NCBI RefSeq assembly: GCF_024679245.1 | Contig: NC_090173.1 | Location: forward strand, 55,264,306 to 55,328,305 | Direction: 5' to 3' | DNA: 64,000 nucleotides | DNA from: Pseudorasbora parva | Taxonomy: Eukaryota; Chordata; Actinopteri; Cypriniformes; Gobionidae | Position numbers and translations under genes: made by a program | The notes under the pieces: generated by a model | Database searches by the model: none | The model's input: the letters and a program-made list of their open reading frames with translations, nothing else | Told to the model about the DNA's origin: nothing | Part shown: positions 28,071 through 41,204 of the stretch, one piece after another | Layout: each line of letters starts with the position of its first letter | Numbering within the stretch: the first letter of the stretch is position 1

Positions 28071-28480
28071 TGCCGAGCGAGAATGAAGCTCATTGGTTCT
28101 CACTGAATCTCAAACATGCTGCGTAACACGGCAATAAACCTCATTGGTTCTTGAGGAAGCTCAAACGTGCTGCGTAACAAAAGAATGAACCTCTTTGGTA
28201 TTGCTGAAGCTCAAATGTGCTGCGTAACAAGAATAAACCTCATTGGTTCTTGTGGATTCTCAAACGTGCGGCGTAACACGAGAATAAACCTCATTGGTTC
28301 TTGAGGAAGCTCAAACGTGCTGCGTAATACGAGGAAAAAAACCTCATTGGTCCTTGCTGAAGTTTAAACATGCTGCGTAACACGAGAATAAACCTCATTG
28401 GTTCTTGAGGAAGTTCAAATGCGCTGTGTAACACGAGAAGGAAGCTCATTGATTCTCACTGAAGCTCAAACATGCTGCGT
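28071..28480. repeat. Higher-order block preceding island 1
   Basis: The unusual junction TGCCGAGCGAGAATGAAGC and the units after it recur at 29899, an offset of 1,828 bp that holds to about 28480. Downstream the two copies stay similar but differ by inserted units up to the islands at 29517 and 31451. Confidence 0.85.
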
Positions 28481-29516
28481 AACACGGCAATAAACCTCAT
28501 TGGTTTTGCTGAAGCTCAAACGTGCTGCGTAACATGAGTAGGAACCGCATTGGTTCTCTCTGAAGCTCAAAGGTGCTGCGTAACACGAGAATGAAACTCA
28601 TTGGTTCTTGTGGATTCTCAAATGTGCTGCGTAACATGAGAAGGAAGCTCATTGGTTCTTGAGGAAGCTCAAACGTGCTGCGTAACATGAGAAATTAACC
28701 TAATTGGTTCTTGAGGAAGCTCAAACGTGCTGCGTAATACGAGGAAAAAACCTCATTGTTTCTCCCTAAAGCTCAAACGTACTGCTTAACATGAGAAAAA
28801 ACCTCATTGGTTCCTGCTGAAGCTCAAACATGCTGCGTAACACGGCAATAAACCTCATTGGTTCTTGAGGAAGCTCAAACGTGCTGCGTAACACGAGAAT
28901 AAACCTCATTGGTTCTTGAGGAAGCTCAAACGTGCTACGTAATACGAGGAAAAAACCTCATTGGTTCCTGCTGAAGCTTAAATGCGCTGTTTAACACGAG
29001 AATGAACCTCATTGGATGTCCCTAAAGCTCAAACGTGCTGCGTAACACAGGAATTAAGCTTATTGGTTCTTGCTGAAGCTCAAACGTGCTGCGTAACATG
29101 GCAATAAACCTCATTGGTTCTCGTTGAAGCTCAAACGTGCTGCATAACATGAGAATAAACCTCATTGGTTCCTGAGGAAGCTCAAACGTGCTGCGTAACA
29201 CGAGAATAAACCTCATTGGTTCTTGTGGATTCTCAAACCTGCTGCGTAACACGAGAATGAAACTCATTGGTTTTGTGGAAGCTCAAACATGCTGCGTAAC
29301 ATGAGAATGAACCTCATTGATTCTCGTTGAAGCTCAAACGTGCTGCGTAACACGAGAATAAACCTCATTGGTTCTTGAGGATTCTCAAACGTGCTGCGTA
29401 ACACGAGAATGAACCTCATTGGTTCTTGTGGAAGCTCAAACATGCTGCATAACATGAGAATGAACCTCATTGGTTCTTGCTGAAGCTCAAACGTGCTGCG
29501 AAACAAGAGAATGAAC

Positions 29517-29807
29517 CTCCCCAGCCAACACACCCATGTCGGGCCCAAAGGGGTAGCACATGGGCTGATATCTGGAGCCCACCTAGGCTTCCCAACTGGG
29601 ACCCAGGTCATTTTGTCCTCAGTTTCCATGGATGCCCCACATGGGTCTATGATGGGTCTCTTGATGGGTTCATACCAGGCCCATATGGATAACCCAGGCA
29701 GCACCCATTTGGGGCCTAAATGGGTTGATGACGGGATCCAGATAGGTGTCATGTAGAGCTCTTATGGGCCACAACAGCAGTGGGTGTGTAATTTTCATAT
29801 ATATATC
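29517..29807. repeat. Non-repeat island within array, copy 1
   Basis: A segment of about 290 bp that is not the 51-bp unit starts right after a unit ending AATGAACCT, with CCCCAGCCAACACACCCATG, and ends in a short TA run before the unit resumes. It is rich in CCCATATGG/CCCACATGGG-type motifs. Open frames cross it on both strands and join the flanking repeats, but they have no recognisable product. The 71- and 87-codon plus-strand frames start in array units. I do not recognise the family. Confidence 0.85.
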
Positions 29808-30589
29808 AAACATGCTGCGTAACACGGCAATAAACCTCATTGGTTCTTGAGGAAGCTCAAACGTGCTGCGTAACACGAGAATAAACCTCATTGGTTCTTG
29901 CCGAGCGAGAATGAAGCTCATTGGTTCTCACTGAATCTCAAACATGCTGCGTAACACGGCAATAAACCTCATTGGTTCTTGAGGAAGCTCAAACGTGCTG
30001 CGTAACAAAAGAATGAACCTCTTTGGTATTGCTGAAGCTCAAATGTGCTGCGTAACAAGAATAAACCTCTTTGGTTCTTGTGGATTCTCAAACGTGCGGC
30101 GTAACACGAGAATAAACCTCATTGGTTCTTGAGGAAGCTCAAACGTGCTGCGTAATACGAGAAAAAAAACCTCATTGGTCCTTGCTGAAGTTTAAACATG
30201 CTGCGTAACACGAGAATAAACCTCATTGGTTCTTGAGGAAGTTCAAATGCGCTGTGTAACACGAGAAGGAAGCTCATTGATTCTCACTGAAGCTCAAACA
30301 TGCTGCGTAACACGGCAATAAACCTCATTGGTTCTTGAGGAAGCTCAAACGTGCTGCCTAACAAAAGAATGAACCTCATTGGTATTGCTGAAGCTCAAAC
30401 GTGCTGCGTAACATGAGTAGGAACCGCATTGGTTCTCTCTGAAGCTCAAAGGTGCTGCGTAACACGAGAATGAAACTCATTGGTTCTTGTGGATTCTCAA
30501 ATGTGCTGCGTAACATGAGAAGGAAGCTCATTGGTTCTTGAGGAAGCTCAAACGTGCTGCGTAACATGAGAAATGAACCTAATTGGTTC

Positions 30590-31105
30590 TTGAGGAAGCT
30601 CAAACGTGCTGCGTAATACGAGGAAAAAACCTCATTGTTTCTCCCTAAAGCTCAAACGTTCTGCTTAACATGAGAAAAAACCTCATTGGTTCCTGCTGAA
30701 GCTCAAACATGCTGCGTAACACGGCAATAAACCTCATTGGTTCTTGAGGAAGCTCAAACGTGCTGCGTAACACGAGAATAAACCTCATTGGTTCTTGAGG
30801 AAGCTCAAACGTGCTGCGTAACATGAGAAATGAACCTAATTGGTTCTTGAGGAAGCTCAAACGTGCTGCGTAATACGAGGAAAAAACCTCATTGTTTCTC
30901 CCTAAAGCTCAAACGTTCTGCTTAACATGAGAAAAAACCTCATTGGTTCCTGCTGAAGCTCAAACATGCTGCGTAACACGGCAATAAACCTCATTGGTTC
31001 TTGAGGAAGCTCAAACGTGCTGCGTAACACGAGAATAAACCTCATTGGTTCTTGAGGAAGCTCAAACGTGCTACGTAATACGAGGAAAAAACCTCATTGG
31101 TTCCT
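30590..31105. repeat. 258-bp tandem duplication inside the array
   Basis: The stretch around 30612 (ATACGAGGAAAAAACCTC with following variant units) recurs at 30870, an offset of 258 bp, about five units. This is a small, recent-looking duplication nested inside the larger block structure. Confidence 0.75.
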
Positions 31106-31450
31106 GCTGAAGCTTAAATGCGCTGTGTAACACGAGAATGAACCTCATTGGATGTCCCTAAAGCTCAAACGTGCTGCGTAACACAGGAATTAAGCTTATT
31201 GGTTCTTGCTGAAGCTCAAACGTGCTGCGTAACATGGCAATAAACCTCATTGGTTCTCGTTGAAGCTCAAACGTGCTGCATAACATGAGAATAAACCTCA
31301 TTGGTTCCTGAGGAAACTCAAACGTGCTGCGTAACACGAGAATAAACCTCATTGGTTCTTGAGGATTCTCCAACGTGCTGCGTAACACGAGAATGAACCT
31401 CATTGGTTCTTGTGGAAGCTCAAACATGCTGCGAAACAAGAGAATGAACC

Positions 31451-31740
31451 TCCCCAGCCAACACACCCATGTCGGGCCCAAAGGGGTAGCACATGGGCTG
31501 ATATCTGGAGCCCACCTAGGCTTCCCAACTGGGACCCAGGTCATTTTGTCCTCAGTTTCCATGGATGCCCCACATGGGTCTATGATGGGTCTCTTGATGG
31601 GTTCATACCAGGCCCATATGGATAACCCAGGCAGCACCCATTTGGGGCCTAAATGGGTTGATGACGGGATCCAGATAGGTGTCATGTAGAGCTCTTATGG
31701 GCCACAACAGCAGTGGGTGTGTAATTTTCATATATATATC
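31451..31740. repeat. Non-repeat island within array, copy 2
   Basis: This is the same segment as the island at 29517, 1,933 bp further on, with the same junction on both sides and no difference noticed on reading. The identical borders show that the island travelled as part of a larger duplicated block rather than inserting three times. Confidence 0.85.
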
Positions 31741-33596
31741 AAACATGCTGCGTAACACGGCAATAAACCTCATTGGTTCTTGAGGAAGCTCAAACGTGCT
31801 GCGTAACACGAGAATAAACCTCATTGGTTCTTGAGGAAGCTCAAACGTGCTACGTAATACGAGGAAAAAACCTCATTGGTTCCTGCTGAAGCTTAAATGC
31901 GCTGTGTAACAAAAGAATGAACCTCATTGGTTCTCTTTGAAGCTCAAACGTGCTGCGTGACATGAGAATGAACCTCATTGGTTTTGTGGAAGCTCAAACA
32001 TGCTGCGTAACATGAGAATGAACCTCATTGATTCTCGTTGAAGCTCAAACGTGCTGCGTAACACGAGAATAAACCTCATTGGTTCTTGAGGATTCTCAAA
32101 CGTGCTGCATAACATGAGAATGAACCTCATTGGTTCTTGCTGAAGCTCAAACGTGCTGCGTAACACGAGAATGAACCTCATTGATTCTCGTTGAAGCTCA
32201 AACGCGCTGCGAAACAAGAGAATGAACCTCATTGGTTCTTGTGGAAGCTCAAACATGCTGCATAACATGAGAATGAACCTCATTGGTTCTTGTGGATTCT
32301 CAAACGTGCTGCGTAACAAAAGAATGAACCTAATTGGTTCTTGCTGAAGCTCAAACGTGCTGCGTAACATGGCAATAAACCTCATTGGTTCTCGTTGAAG
32401 CTCAAACGTGCTGCATAACATGAGAATAAACCTCATTAGTTCCTGAGGAAGCTCAAACGTGCTGCGTAACACGAGAATGAACCTCATTGGTTCTTGTGGA
32501 TTCTCAAACGTGCTGCGTGACATGAGAATGAACCTCATTGGTTCTCGCTGAAGCTCAAACGTGCTGCGTAACATGAGAATGAACCTCATTGGTTCTCGTT
32601 GAAGCTCAAACGTGCTCCATAATATGAGAATAAACCTCATTGGTTTTGTGGAAGCTCAACGTGCTGCATAACATGAGAATAAACCTCATTGGTTCCTGAG
32701 GAAGCTCAAATGTGCTGCGTAACACGAGAATAAACCTCATTGGTTCTTGTGGATTTTCAAACCTGCTGCGTAACACGAGAATGAACCTCATTGGTTCTTG
32801 CTGAAGCTCAAACATGCTGCGTAACACGAGAATAAACCTCATTGGTTCTTGAGGATTCTCAAACGTGCTGCATAACATGAGAATGAGCCTCATTGGTTCT
32901 TGCTGAAGCTCAAACGTGCTGCGTAACACGAGAATGAACCTCATTGGTTCTTGTGGAAGCTCAAACATGCTGCATAACATGAGAATGAACCTCATTGGTT
33001 CTTGCTGAAGCTCAAACGTGCTGCGTAACACGAGAATGAACCTAATTGGTTCTTGCTGAAGCTCAAACGTGCTGCGAAACGAGAATGAACCTCATTGGTT
33101 CTTGTGGATTCTCAAACGTGCTGCGTGACACGAGAATGAACCTCATTGGTTCTCGCTGAAGCTCAAACGTGCTGCGTAACATGAGAATGAACCTCATTGG
33201 TTTTGTGGAAGCTCAAACGTGCTGCGTAACAAAAGAATGAACCTCATTGGTTCTCGTTGAAGCTCAAATGTGCTGCATAACGAGAATAAACCTCATTGGT
33301 TCCTGAGGAAGCTCAAACGTGCTGCGTAACACGAGAATAAACCTCATTGGTTCTTGTGGATTCTCAAACGTGCTGCGTGACATGAGAATGAACCTCATTG
33401 GTTCTCGCTGAAGCTCAAACGTGCTGCATAATATGAGAATGAACCTCATTGGTTTTGTGGAAGCTCAACGTGCTGCGTAACAAACGAATGAACCTCATTG
33501 GTTCTTGCTGAAGCTCAAACATGCTGCGTAACACAAGAATGAACCTAATTGGTTCTTGCTGAAGCTCAAACATACTGCGAAATAAGAGAATGAACC

Positions 33597-33871
33597 TCCC
33601 CAGCCAACACACCCATGTCGGGCCCAAAGGGGTAGCACATGGGCTGATATCTGGAGCCCACCTAGGCTTCCCAACTGGGACCCAGGTCATTTTGTCCTCA
33701 GTTTCCATGGATGCCCCACATGGGTCTATGGGTCTCTTGATGGGTTCATACCAGGCCCATATGGATAACCCAGGCAGCACCCATTTGGGGCCTAAATGGG
33801 TTGATGACGGGATCCAGATAGGTGTCATGTAGGGCTCTTATGGGCCACAACAGCAGTGGGTGTTTAATTTT

Positions 33872-33907
<36 letters not shown>
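33597..33907. repeat. Non-repeat island copy 3 with (AT)n, end of array
   Basis: This is the third copy, 2,146 bp after copy 2. It lacks three bases within GGGTCTATGATGGGTC and has a TAGGGC/TAGAGC difference. The short TA run at its end is expanded here to an (AT)n tract (about 33875-33907). The array does not resume afterwards, so this is its right boundary. Confidence 0.85.
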
Positions 33908-33909
<2 letters not shown>

Positions 33910-34330
33910 CTAGCATAGTTTCTGTTTGGGTTACCTTATTTTACAGTAAACCCCATAATACAAACATTACATGTAATCCATTGAACCACACTAAAAAATT
34001 TCAACAGAAACCAATAGGTCATGTTTCACTTTATCATGCAAGGATTTTTTTTTAATCATTTGAAAATGACTAAATTATATTTACAACTTTATATGACAAG
34101 TATCAACAAAAAATAAATGCTGAAGTTAAAGTGAAGCTCCTAACAATCATGATTTGACAAAACTTGTATTGTTTATGCAAATCTGTAAACTCAAACTTTA
34201 TGGATTTCCCAAACAAAACGGGGGGGGGGGGGGGGGAGCTACTCACTTCCCTGACGCTTGCCCAACGGCCCTTTGAAAAAGACCAAATTAATCAACATTG
34301 TATCCCTTTTTTTAATTCTCTTTTTCACAG
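33908..34330. other. Unique-looking AT-rich DNA right of the array
   Basis: This AT-rich sequence has no supported gene. It contains a run of about 18 G residues (34219-34236). A pyrimidine-rich stretch at 34308-34328 leads into the candidate splice acceptor at 34329-34330. Confidence 0.5.
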
Positions 34331-34435
34331 GTAAGGCCCTTTGGTGCCCCACATCTAGTTGATCTTGATGAAATGCTCAGCAAGGTCAGACAGAAACAGA
34401 TGGCGAAGAAACGACACACGCTAACTGCAAAATAA
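34331..34435 (+). CDS. Candidate terminal coding exon (possibly cep112)
   Basis: A good acceptor (pyrimidine tract ending TTTTTCACAG) is followed by 34 sense codons and a TAA stop at 34433-34435. The conceptual peptide reads VRPFGAPHLVDLDEMLSKVR and then a lysine/arginine-rich tail ending LTAK. It is hydrophilic, and the composition contrasts with the AT-rich surroundings. Bases GTAAGA just after the stop would also make a donor, so an intron in the 3' UTR or a different frame is possible. In mammals CEP112 lies upstream of AXIN2 in the same orientation, which makes its last exon a reasonable guess. I do not recognise the peptide itself and no further exon is visible. If right, the tandem array lies in an intron of that gene. 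Confidence 0.35.
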   Translation, partial: VRPFGAPHLVDLDEMLSKVRQKQMAKKRHTLTAK

Positions 34436-34790
34436 GTAAGAATTAAGCTGAAGAATTAAGTGTGAAACCATTAGAAACCCTTTAGTCTCCAGCACCACCA
34501 TTTTCCAGAACTGCAACCTACCTGAGTCTTCAGAAATGAAGGTGAAGGTGTCAGGATCTTAGAGACTTCAGTTAACTAAAGAATCCTAAAAAAAAAAATT
34601 ACCCCACTTAATAAGATTCACAAGGGGATGTGTTGTAAAATACATGGTTATGGTTTCAAACCTGTCTTGGAAAACCACCAGCCCTGCAGATTTTGTATGT
34701 CTGACACACACAGGTTTTGCGGTCTCTACTAATGAGCTCATGAGTTGAATCAGGTGTGATAGATGAGGGAGCCAGCCGAGCCCTGCTGCC
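34436..34790. other. Intergenic DNA with a dispersed repeat fragment
   Basis: No gene is seen. Bases 34660-34760 (ACCTGTCTTGGAAAACCACC, then GAGTTGAATCAGGTGTG) look like part of a dispersed cyprinid repeat, a recall-based judgement. A possible weak polyadenylation context follows the candidate exon, but I find no AATAAA in the first 200 bases. Confidence 0.4.
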
Positions 34791-35530
34791 CAATTCGCAT
34801 AGTATCCATACTAAATAGTATTCGAAAATATAATTAGTATGTCCCAAATCGAAGTAGGCCTTTGTTGAAAAGAGTATTCCAAAGATACCCCGGATGGTCT
34901 ACTATTTACGGTCAGAATTCGAAGTGCGGATCGATGTGCACTAACGGCTGATATTGCCCACAACCCATTGTGAGTTGGACGAGGATTCGATTAGAACTAC
35001 AAACACGGATAAAAAGCGTTAAAAACTACAAACATGGCGGATGTGCGAGTCCGACGGTTAAGTAGAGAAGTTTAGATAAAGGGGTTTGAGTGACCAACTA
35101 TCAATATTTAACCTGACAAAAGGTTTATTTATTCAGTGTTGTCCACATTATATTTCACCTGCAGCAACATTGTGAACTTTTGTAATGTTTGGCCTTTAAC
35201 TTTTAAATGCATCATTCTAGGCCTATTTAAACTGCAAAAACATGAGGAGAGTCTCTGCATTAAAGACTCAGAAATGGCAGATCAACGAGTGGCTACATTT
35301 CTCTCGGATACGGTAGGATATTAACCTGAATTTGGAGGATTTGAACTGTGACGAATCTGACGATGATTGACAGGGCAGATAAACGGTGACGGGATGCTTT
35401 TAACTAAGCGACAGAGTTCGTTAAAGATGGCGAAGTAGTATGTCTCGAAGCTTGCATACTTTTCTGCTACACATTCAAAAGTATATACTTTTTCTTCACA
35501 AAAAGAGTACATACCTTTAGGACGTAGGCC
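34790..35530. mobile_element. Degenerate foldback-type repeat
   Basis: The left side (34800-34920) has TAGTATTCG- and GTATGTCCCAAAT-type sequence. The right side (35430-35520) has the loosely complementary AAAGTATATACTTTT and AGAGTACATACCTTTAG. This suggests an old palindromic DNA element, but the arms are poorly preserved. No gene is supported inside. Confidence 0.35.
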
Positions 35531-35824
35531 TATATTATAAAAAACGCGAGCGTAGGTGTGGTGTTTAAATGTTAGTTCAAGCTTGTTTTTTTTTGTTTTT
35601 GTTTTTTAAGCTCTATACCTCAAACAGACAGTTGTGGTAAACAGGATTACAACTGTTTAGTGCTTTTTAAAAGTTTAGAACAGTACATGCTCAAGACAAG
35701 AAACATTTCAAAATCATTTTCAAGTTATAAATAATTTTCATTTATATAACTGGCGTGAGAGGAGGTTGCACGTGTTGGCATAGCAACGAGATACTTCCTG
35801 CCTGTGTGTCCTACAAAGGACGGG

Positions 35825-35940
35825 TGCGTCTCAATCAGCTCCCTAGTTCATTAGTCAGGGCACTGATCAGGGAGTCAGCCCATTGACTTATGTCCTGATC
35901 AGTGCCCTGACTAGTGAACTAGGGTGCTGATTGAGACGCA
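35825..35940. mobile_element. Short near-perfect hairpin MITE (116 bp)
   Basis: Two arms of about 47 bases (35825-35871 and 35893-35940) are inverted copies: TGCGTCTCAATCAGC at one end is matched by GCTGATTGAGACGCA at the other, and GCACTGATCAGG by CCTGATCAGTGC, with few mismatches and a loop of about 20 bases. The compact foldback form suggests a miniature inverted-repeat element. No clear target duplication is seen. Confidence 0.7.
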
Positions 35941-36590
35941 GGTGACGTCTCGTTTAATTCTGACTGAGGACACTCTGTATACTGCATCCTACACAGGACG
36001 TGTCCTCCGGAGAATGCAGCCTTCGAAATGTAACGAAATGAGTTAAGTATAAAGTGAACATCCTGGTGTAACCTACTAATAAGGATTCAGTATTACCAAA
36101 TCCTTCTGAAGGCATTACAACTTATTTGGAATAGTATTCGAAAGTGTTCCTATATTGGGTATCTTTTGTGCATTTGTTATTTGAATTAGCACTAAATAAA
36201 AAAGGTAAAAAAGGCAGCCATTACTCATTGGAAACTAGTGGTTCTGTGCCTAAATAAACATTTATTTAAGATTTATTCAAAATAAAACATTTGAGAATGC
36301 TGTGGTCACAAAATAAAAATGTTTTGCCTTTTTTTCTCTGTATCCACATGCTCTTGCTTCTTTTATATGGCAGAACATTTGGTAAAATTGCTATTGAGTT
36401 GGCATTTTTTGATTTTGGTCAGATTGAAGTCCTATTAATTGTGTTCAAGTGTCAAAATAACAATAAAAAAAAATTAAGGGTGCATATCTGTGTACTATCT
36501 ACCCATGTAATCAACTTTTGTAATTGACTTGTTGCACTTGTTTCATCTGTGAATGAATTAGACCACTGAGTAGCCCATTTTCAACCCATG
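35941..36590. other. Intergenic AT-rich DNA
   Basis: No gene, RNA or clear repeat border is seen. The open frame at 36291-36527 has no recognisable motif and is A/T-driven. Confidence 0.4.
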
Positions 36591-36593
36591 AAT

Positions 36594-37009
36594 CTGCGTT
36601 GGCCCCACATACACGTGTTGGCTGGGTCATTGGTTCTTGCGGAAGCTCAAACGTGCTGCACAACACGAGAATGAACCTCATTGTAGGGGTGGGCGATATC
36701 TTGATATTTAAAATATATCGAGATATTTTTTTTAACTCGATATGGATTTTGACATATCGTATATATCGATATATTGTTTATATTTAATTCTGATTCCGCC
36801 ACTTTTCTTGTTTGCCTTCTCTGTGCTGTGCTCGACCCGGCTCATGCGCCTCCCGCCTCCTTGCTTTTGTTCCCCCTCCCCTCGCATGTTGTCTCATTGA
36901 ACACGGCGGCGTCCGCAACCAGGTTTGGATTATCATGTTGACAAGCGTGTGCGTTGTTTAAGACTTAGTTTAGAGACCACGATTGTTCTTGCTAAAGCTC
37001 AAGCGTGCT

Positions 37010-37010
<1 letters not shown>
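36594..37010. repeat. Orphan 51-bp unit, with a hAT-like fragment splitting a second unit
   Basis: About 2.7 kb beyond the array, 36625-36683 is one full array-type unit (TTCTTGCGGAAGCTCAAACG). Just left of it, TTGGCCCCACATACACGTG and GTTGGCTGGG resemble the reverse complement of the island border. At 36684 the unit is interrupted by TAGGGGTGGGCGATATC, which looks like a hAT-type terminal motif, followed by about 300 bp of unrelated sequence. At 36983-37009 a second unit resumes (TTCTTGCTAAAGCTCAAGC). The array sequence therefore exists outside the array as a small older cluster later hit by a transposon. Confidence 0.65.
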
Positions 37011-39845
<2,835 letters not shown>

Positions 39846-40032
39846 TATCAACTTTATTTATATAGCACTTTTACAATGACGATTGTTTCAAAGCAGCTTA
39901 AGTGTTAAACAGGACAATCGTGCTGAAGAAAATGGTGGTTATCAGCTTATGTTAATTTATCATATAGCGACAATGTTGGCAGATCAGTACACTGTACATT
40001 TTTTTTTTAGTTTATTGAAAATATAGTTTATA

Positions 40033-40248
40033 CACTGTTAAAAAAGGCAAATTTTGAACTTTTGCAGTACAATCAACTTGGGTGTTTAAGTTATTTCAAC
40101 TTAAATTATGTTAAACTGACTTTAAAAAATGAGTTACTTGTATAACTAATAAAAAAAAGTTTAACGTTTCTTAACTTATTTTGATGAGTTAAAACAATGT
40201 GAAAACATACGTTGTCATAACTTACTGAACATATACTTTTTAACAGTG
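40033..40248. mobile_element. MITE 1 (mariner-like, TA target)
   Basis: A 216-bp element begins CACTGTTAAAAA and ends TTTTTAACAGTG, with TA on each side (40031-40032 and 40249-40250). The interior is A/T-rich and partly self-complementary (GAGTTACTTG, AACTTATTTT motifs), with no coding capacity. TA duplication with CACTG-type ends suggests a Tc1/mariner-mobilised MITE. Confidence 0.75.
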
Positions 40249-40250
40249 TA

Positions 40251-40634
40251 CACTTTTAAAAAAATGTTGGTTTTTGTTGGTTTAACTTAAAAAAGTAAAT
40301 AACCTGGTTCCCATAAAATTTTGAGTTTATTGAAATTAAAAATTTGAGTTGATACAATGAAGAAATTTTGTTTAATAAATAGAAACTCAAAATATTATTG
40401 TATCTGAACCACATAAAAATGAAAATAGCACTATTTGGCATGTTTCACTGCGTCATCAGAAATAACACACACATAATTTCCCAATATGCTTACAAAATCT
40501 TTTAATAATATTTTAATAAAGGTTGTTGAATCTCAAAAAAATTTCATTGTATTAACTCAAAATTTTAATTTCAATGAACTTAAAAATTTTAGGGCAACCA
40601 GGTAACTTTTTTTCTAAATATTTTTTTTACAGTG
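40251..40634. mobile_element. MITE 2 (mariner-like, TA target)
   Basis: A 384-bp element begins CACTTTTAAAAA and ends TTTTTTTTACAGTG, with TA on both sides (40249-40250 shared with MITE 1, and 40635-40636). It has long inverted arms: the left arm has AACCTGGTTCCCATAAAATT and GAGTTGATACAATG, the right arm CATTGTATTAACTC and GCAACCAGGT. No coding capacity. Confidence 0.75.
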
Positions 40635-40735
40635 TAGAATTAAATAAGACCTAATTCATCAATTATATTTGGATATTTAGTTTAATAACTTATATCATAA
40701 TTTTAGTGTTATAGTCTTAGTGTCCCCAAGTTATT

Positions 40736-41204
40736 AAATGGGTTTTATATTATTATTTGCTGGGTCTAATTTGCAGTGTTGTGCATGCAACACTATCTAT
40801 GAATCTCTGTAAATGGTTCAATTGCATCTAGACAATGAAGATTGCCCGTGAAAATGTGTTGAAAGGTCTAAAAATGTGTCCTTTTCTAAAACGTACTTTA
40901 TTGCTATGACAGCAATGTACACAGAGCTTCACATCAGCTCTTTAAATTCCTCTCATTTAGCACTAATGCATGTATTTTATAATATCCTGCTCCTTAAAGT
41001 GAATGTAGAACATCAAAGGAAGCGCTCAAGCCTTTGAAGTATCATAAGTGGAATCAGTGGAACGTCCTCCCTCACTAGTTCAAAATGCAGGACAAGCTTT
41101 TCTGGTAGTTTCACTTTTTTAGTTGAGAAGGACTTTTAACTATACTGCTACTGTAAAGTAACCTACTTCAAACTTTTGTGCTGTTTTAACTAACCTCGTC
41201 TGGT
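40736..41204. other. Intergenic DNA
   Basis: No gene or clear element is recognised. The sequence is AT-rich. Confidence 0.4.

Larger units (their letters stand above)
18619..33596. repeat. 51-bp tandem array, right part
   Basis: The same array resumes on the far side of the transposon at 16.7-18.6 kb, in the same orientation and with the same unit. From about 18.9 to 23 kb it is more regular, mostly plain 51-bp units, with a one-base-shorter subtype carrying GGTTTTGTGGAAGC. From 23 to 27.8 kb composite units return. From 28 to 33.6 kb plain units dominate again, with a subtype carrying TTCTTGTGGATTCTC. Two copies of a non-repeat island sit inside it, and a third closes it. Long minus-strand frames (up to 221 codons at 31975-32640) are a consequence of the 51-base period, not evidence of a gene. 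Confidence 0.97.
39850..40735 (-). mobile_element. SINE-like element, reverse orientation, split by two MITEs
   Basis: 39850-39986 and 40637-40735 are the two parts of a minus-strand copy of the same family as 44548-44948. Markers are AACTTTATTTATATAGC, CATATAGCGACAATGTTGGC and, after the interruption, GAATTAAATAAGACCTAATT. The two tandem MITEs at 40033-40634 lie between the halves. The uninterrupted sibling copy at about 44735 shows the empty site. Confidence 0.75.

Noticed and set aside
29264..31689. Open frames across the islands (162, 175, 104 and 87 codons) as genes.
   Set aside because: They fuse array units with the island on both strands equally, have no domain, and exist only because the island has few stops. 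The triplication copies them together with the array.
1..33596. Dozens of minus-strand ORFs of 60-221 codons with a 17-residue period (MRFILMLRSTFELQREP type) that might be a repeat protein family.
   Set aside because: The unit length of 51 is divisible by three and happens to lack stops in one minus-strand frame. The frames start and stop wherever 50- or 62-bp units intervene, plus-strand frames of the same kind also occur, unit changes are CpG-driven rather than codon-driven, and there are no splice, signal or promoter features.
1..33596. Regular short direct repeats suggesting a CRISPR array.
   Set aside because: There are no unique spacers between repeats, the units are contiguous and degenerate, no cas genes are present, and the context is a vertebrate gene with introns.
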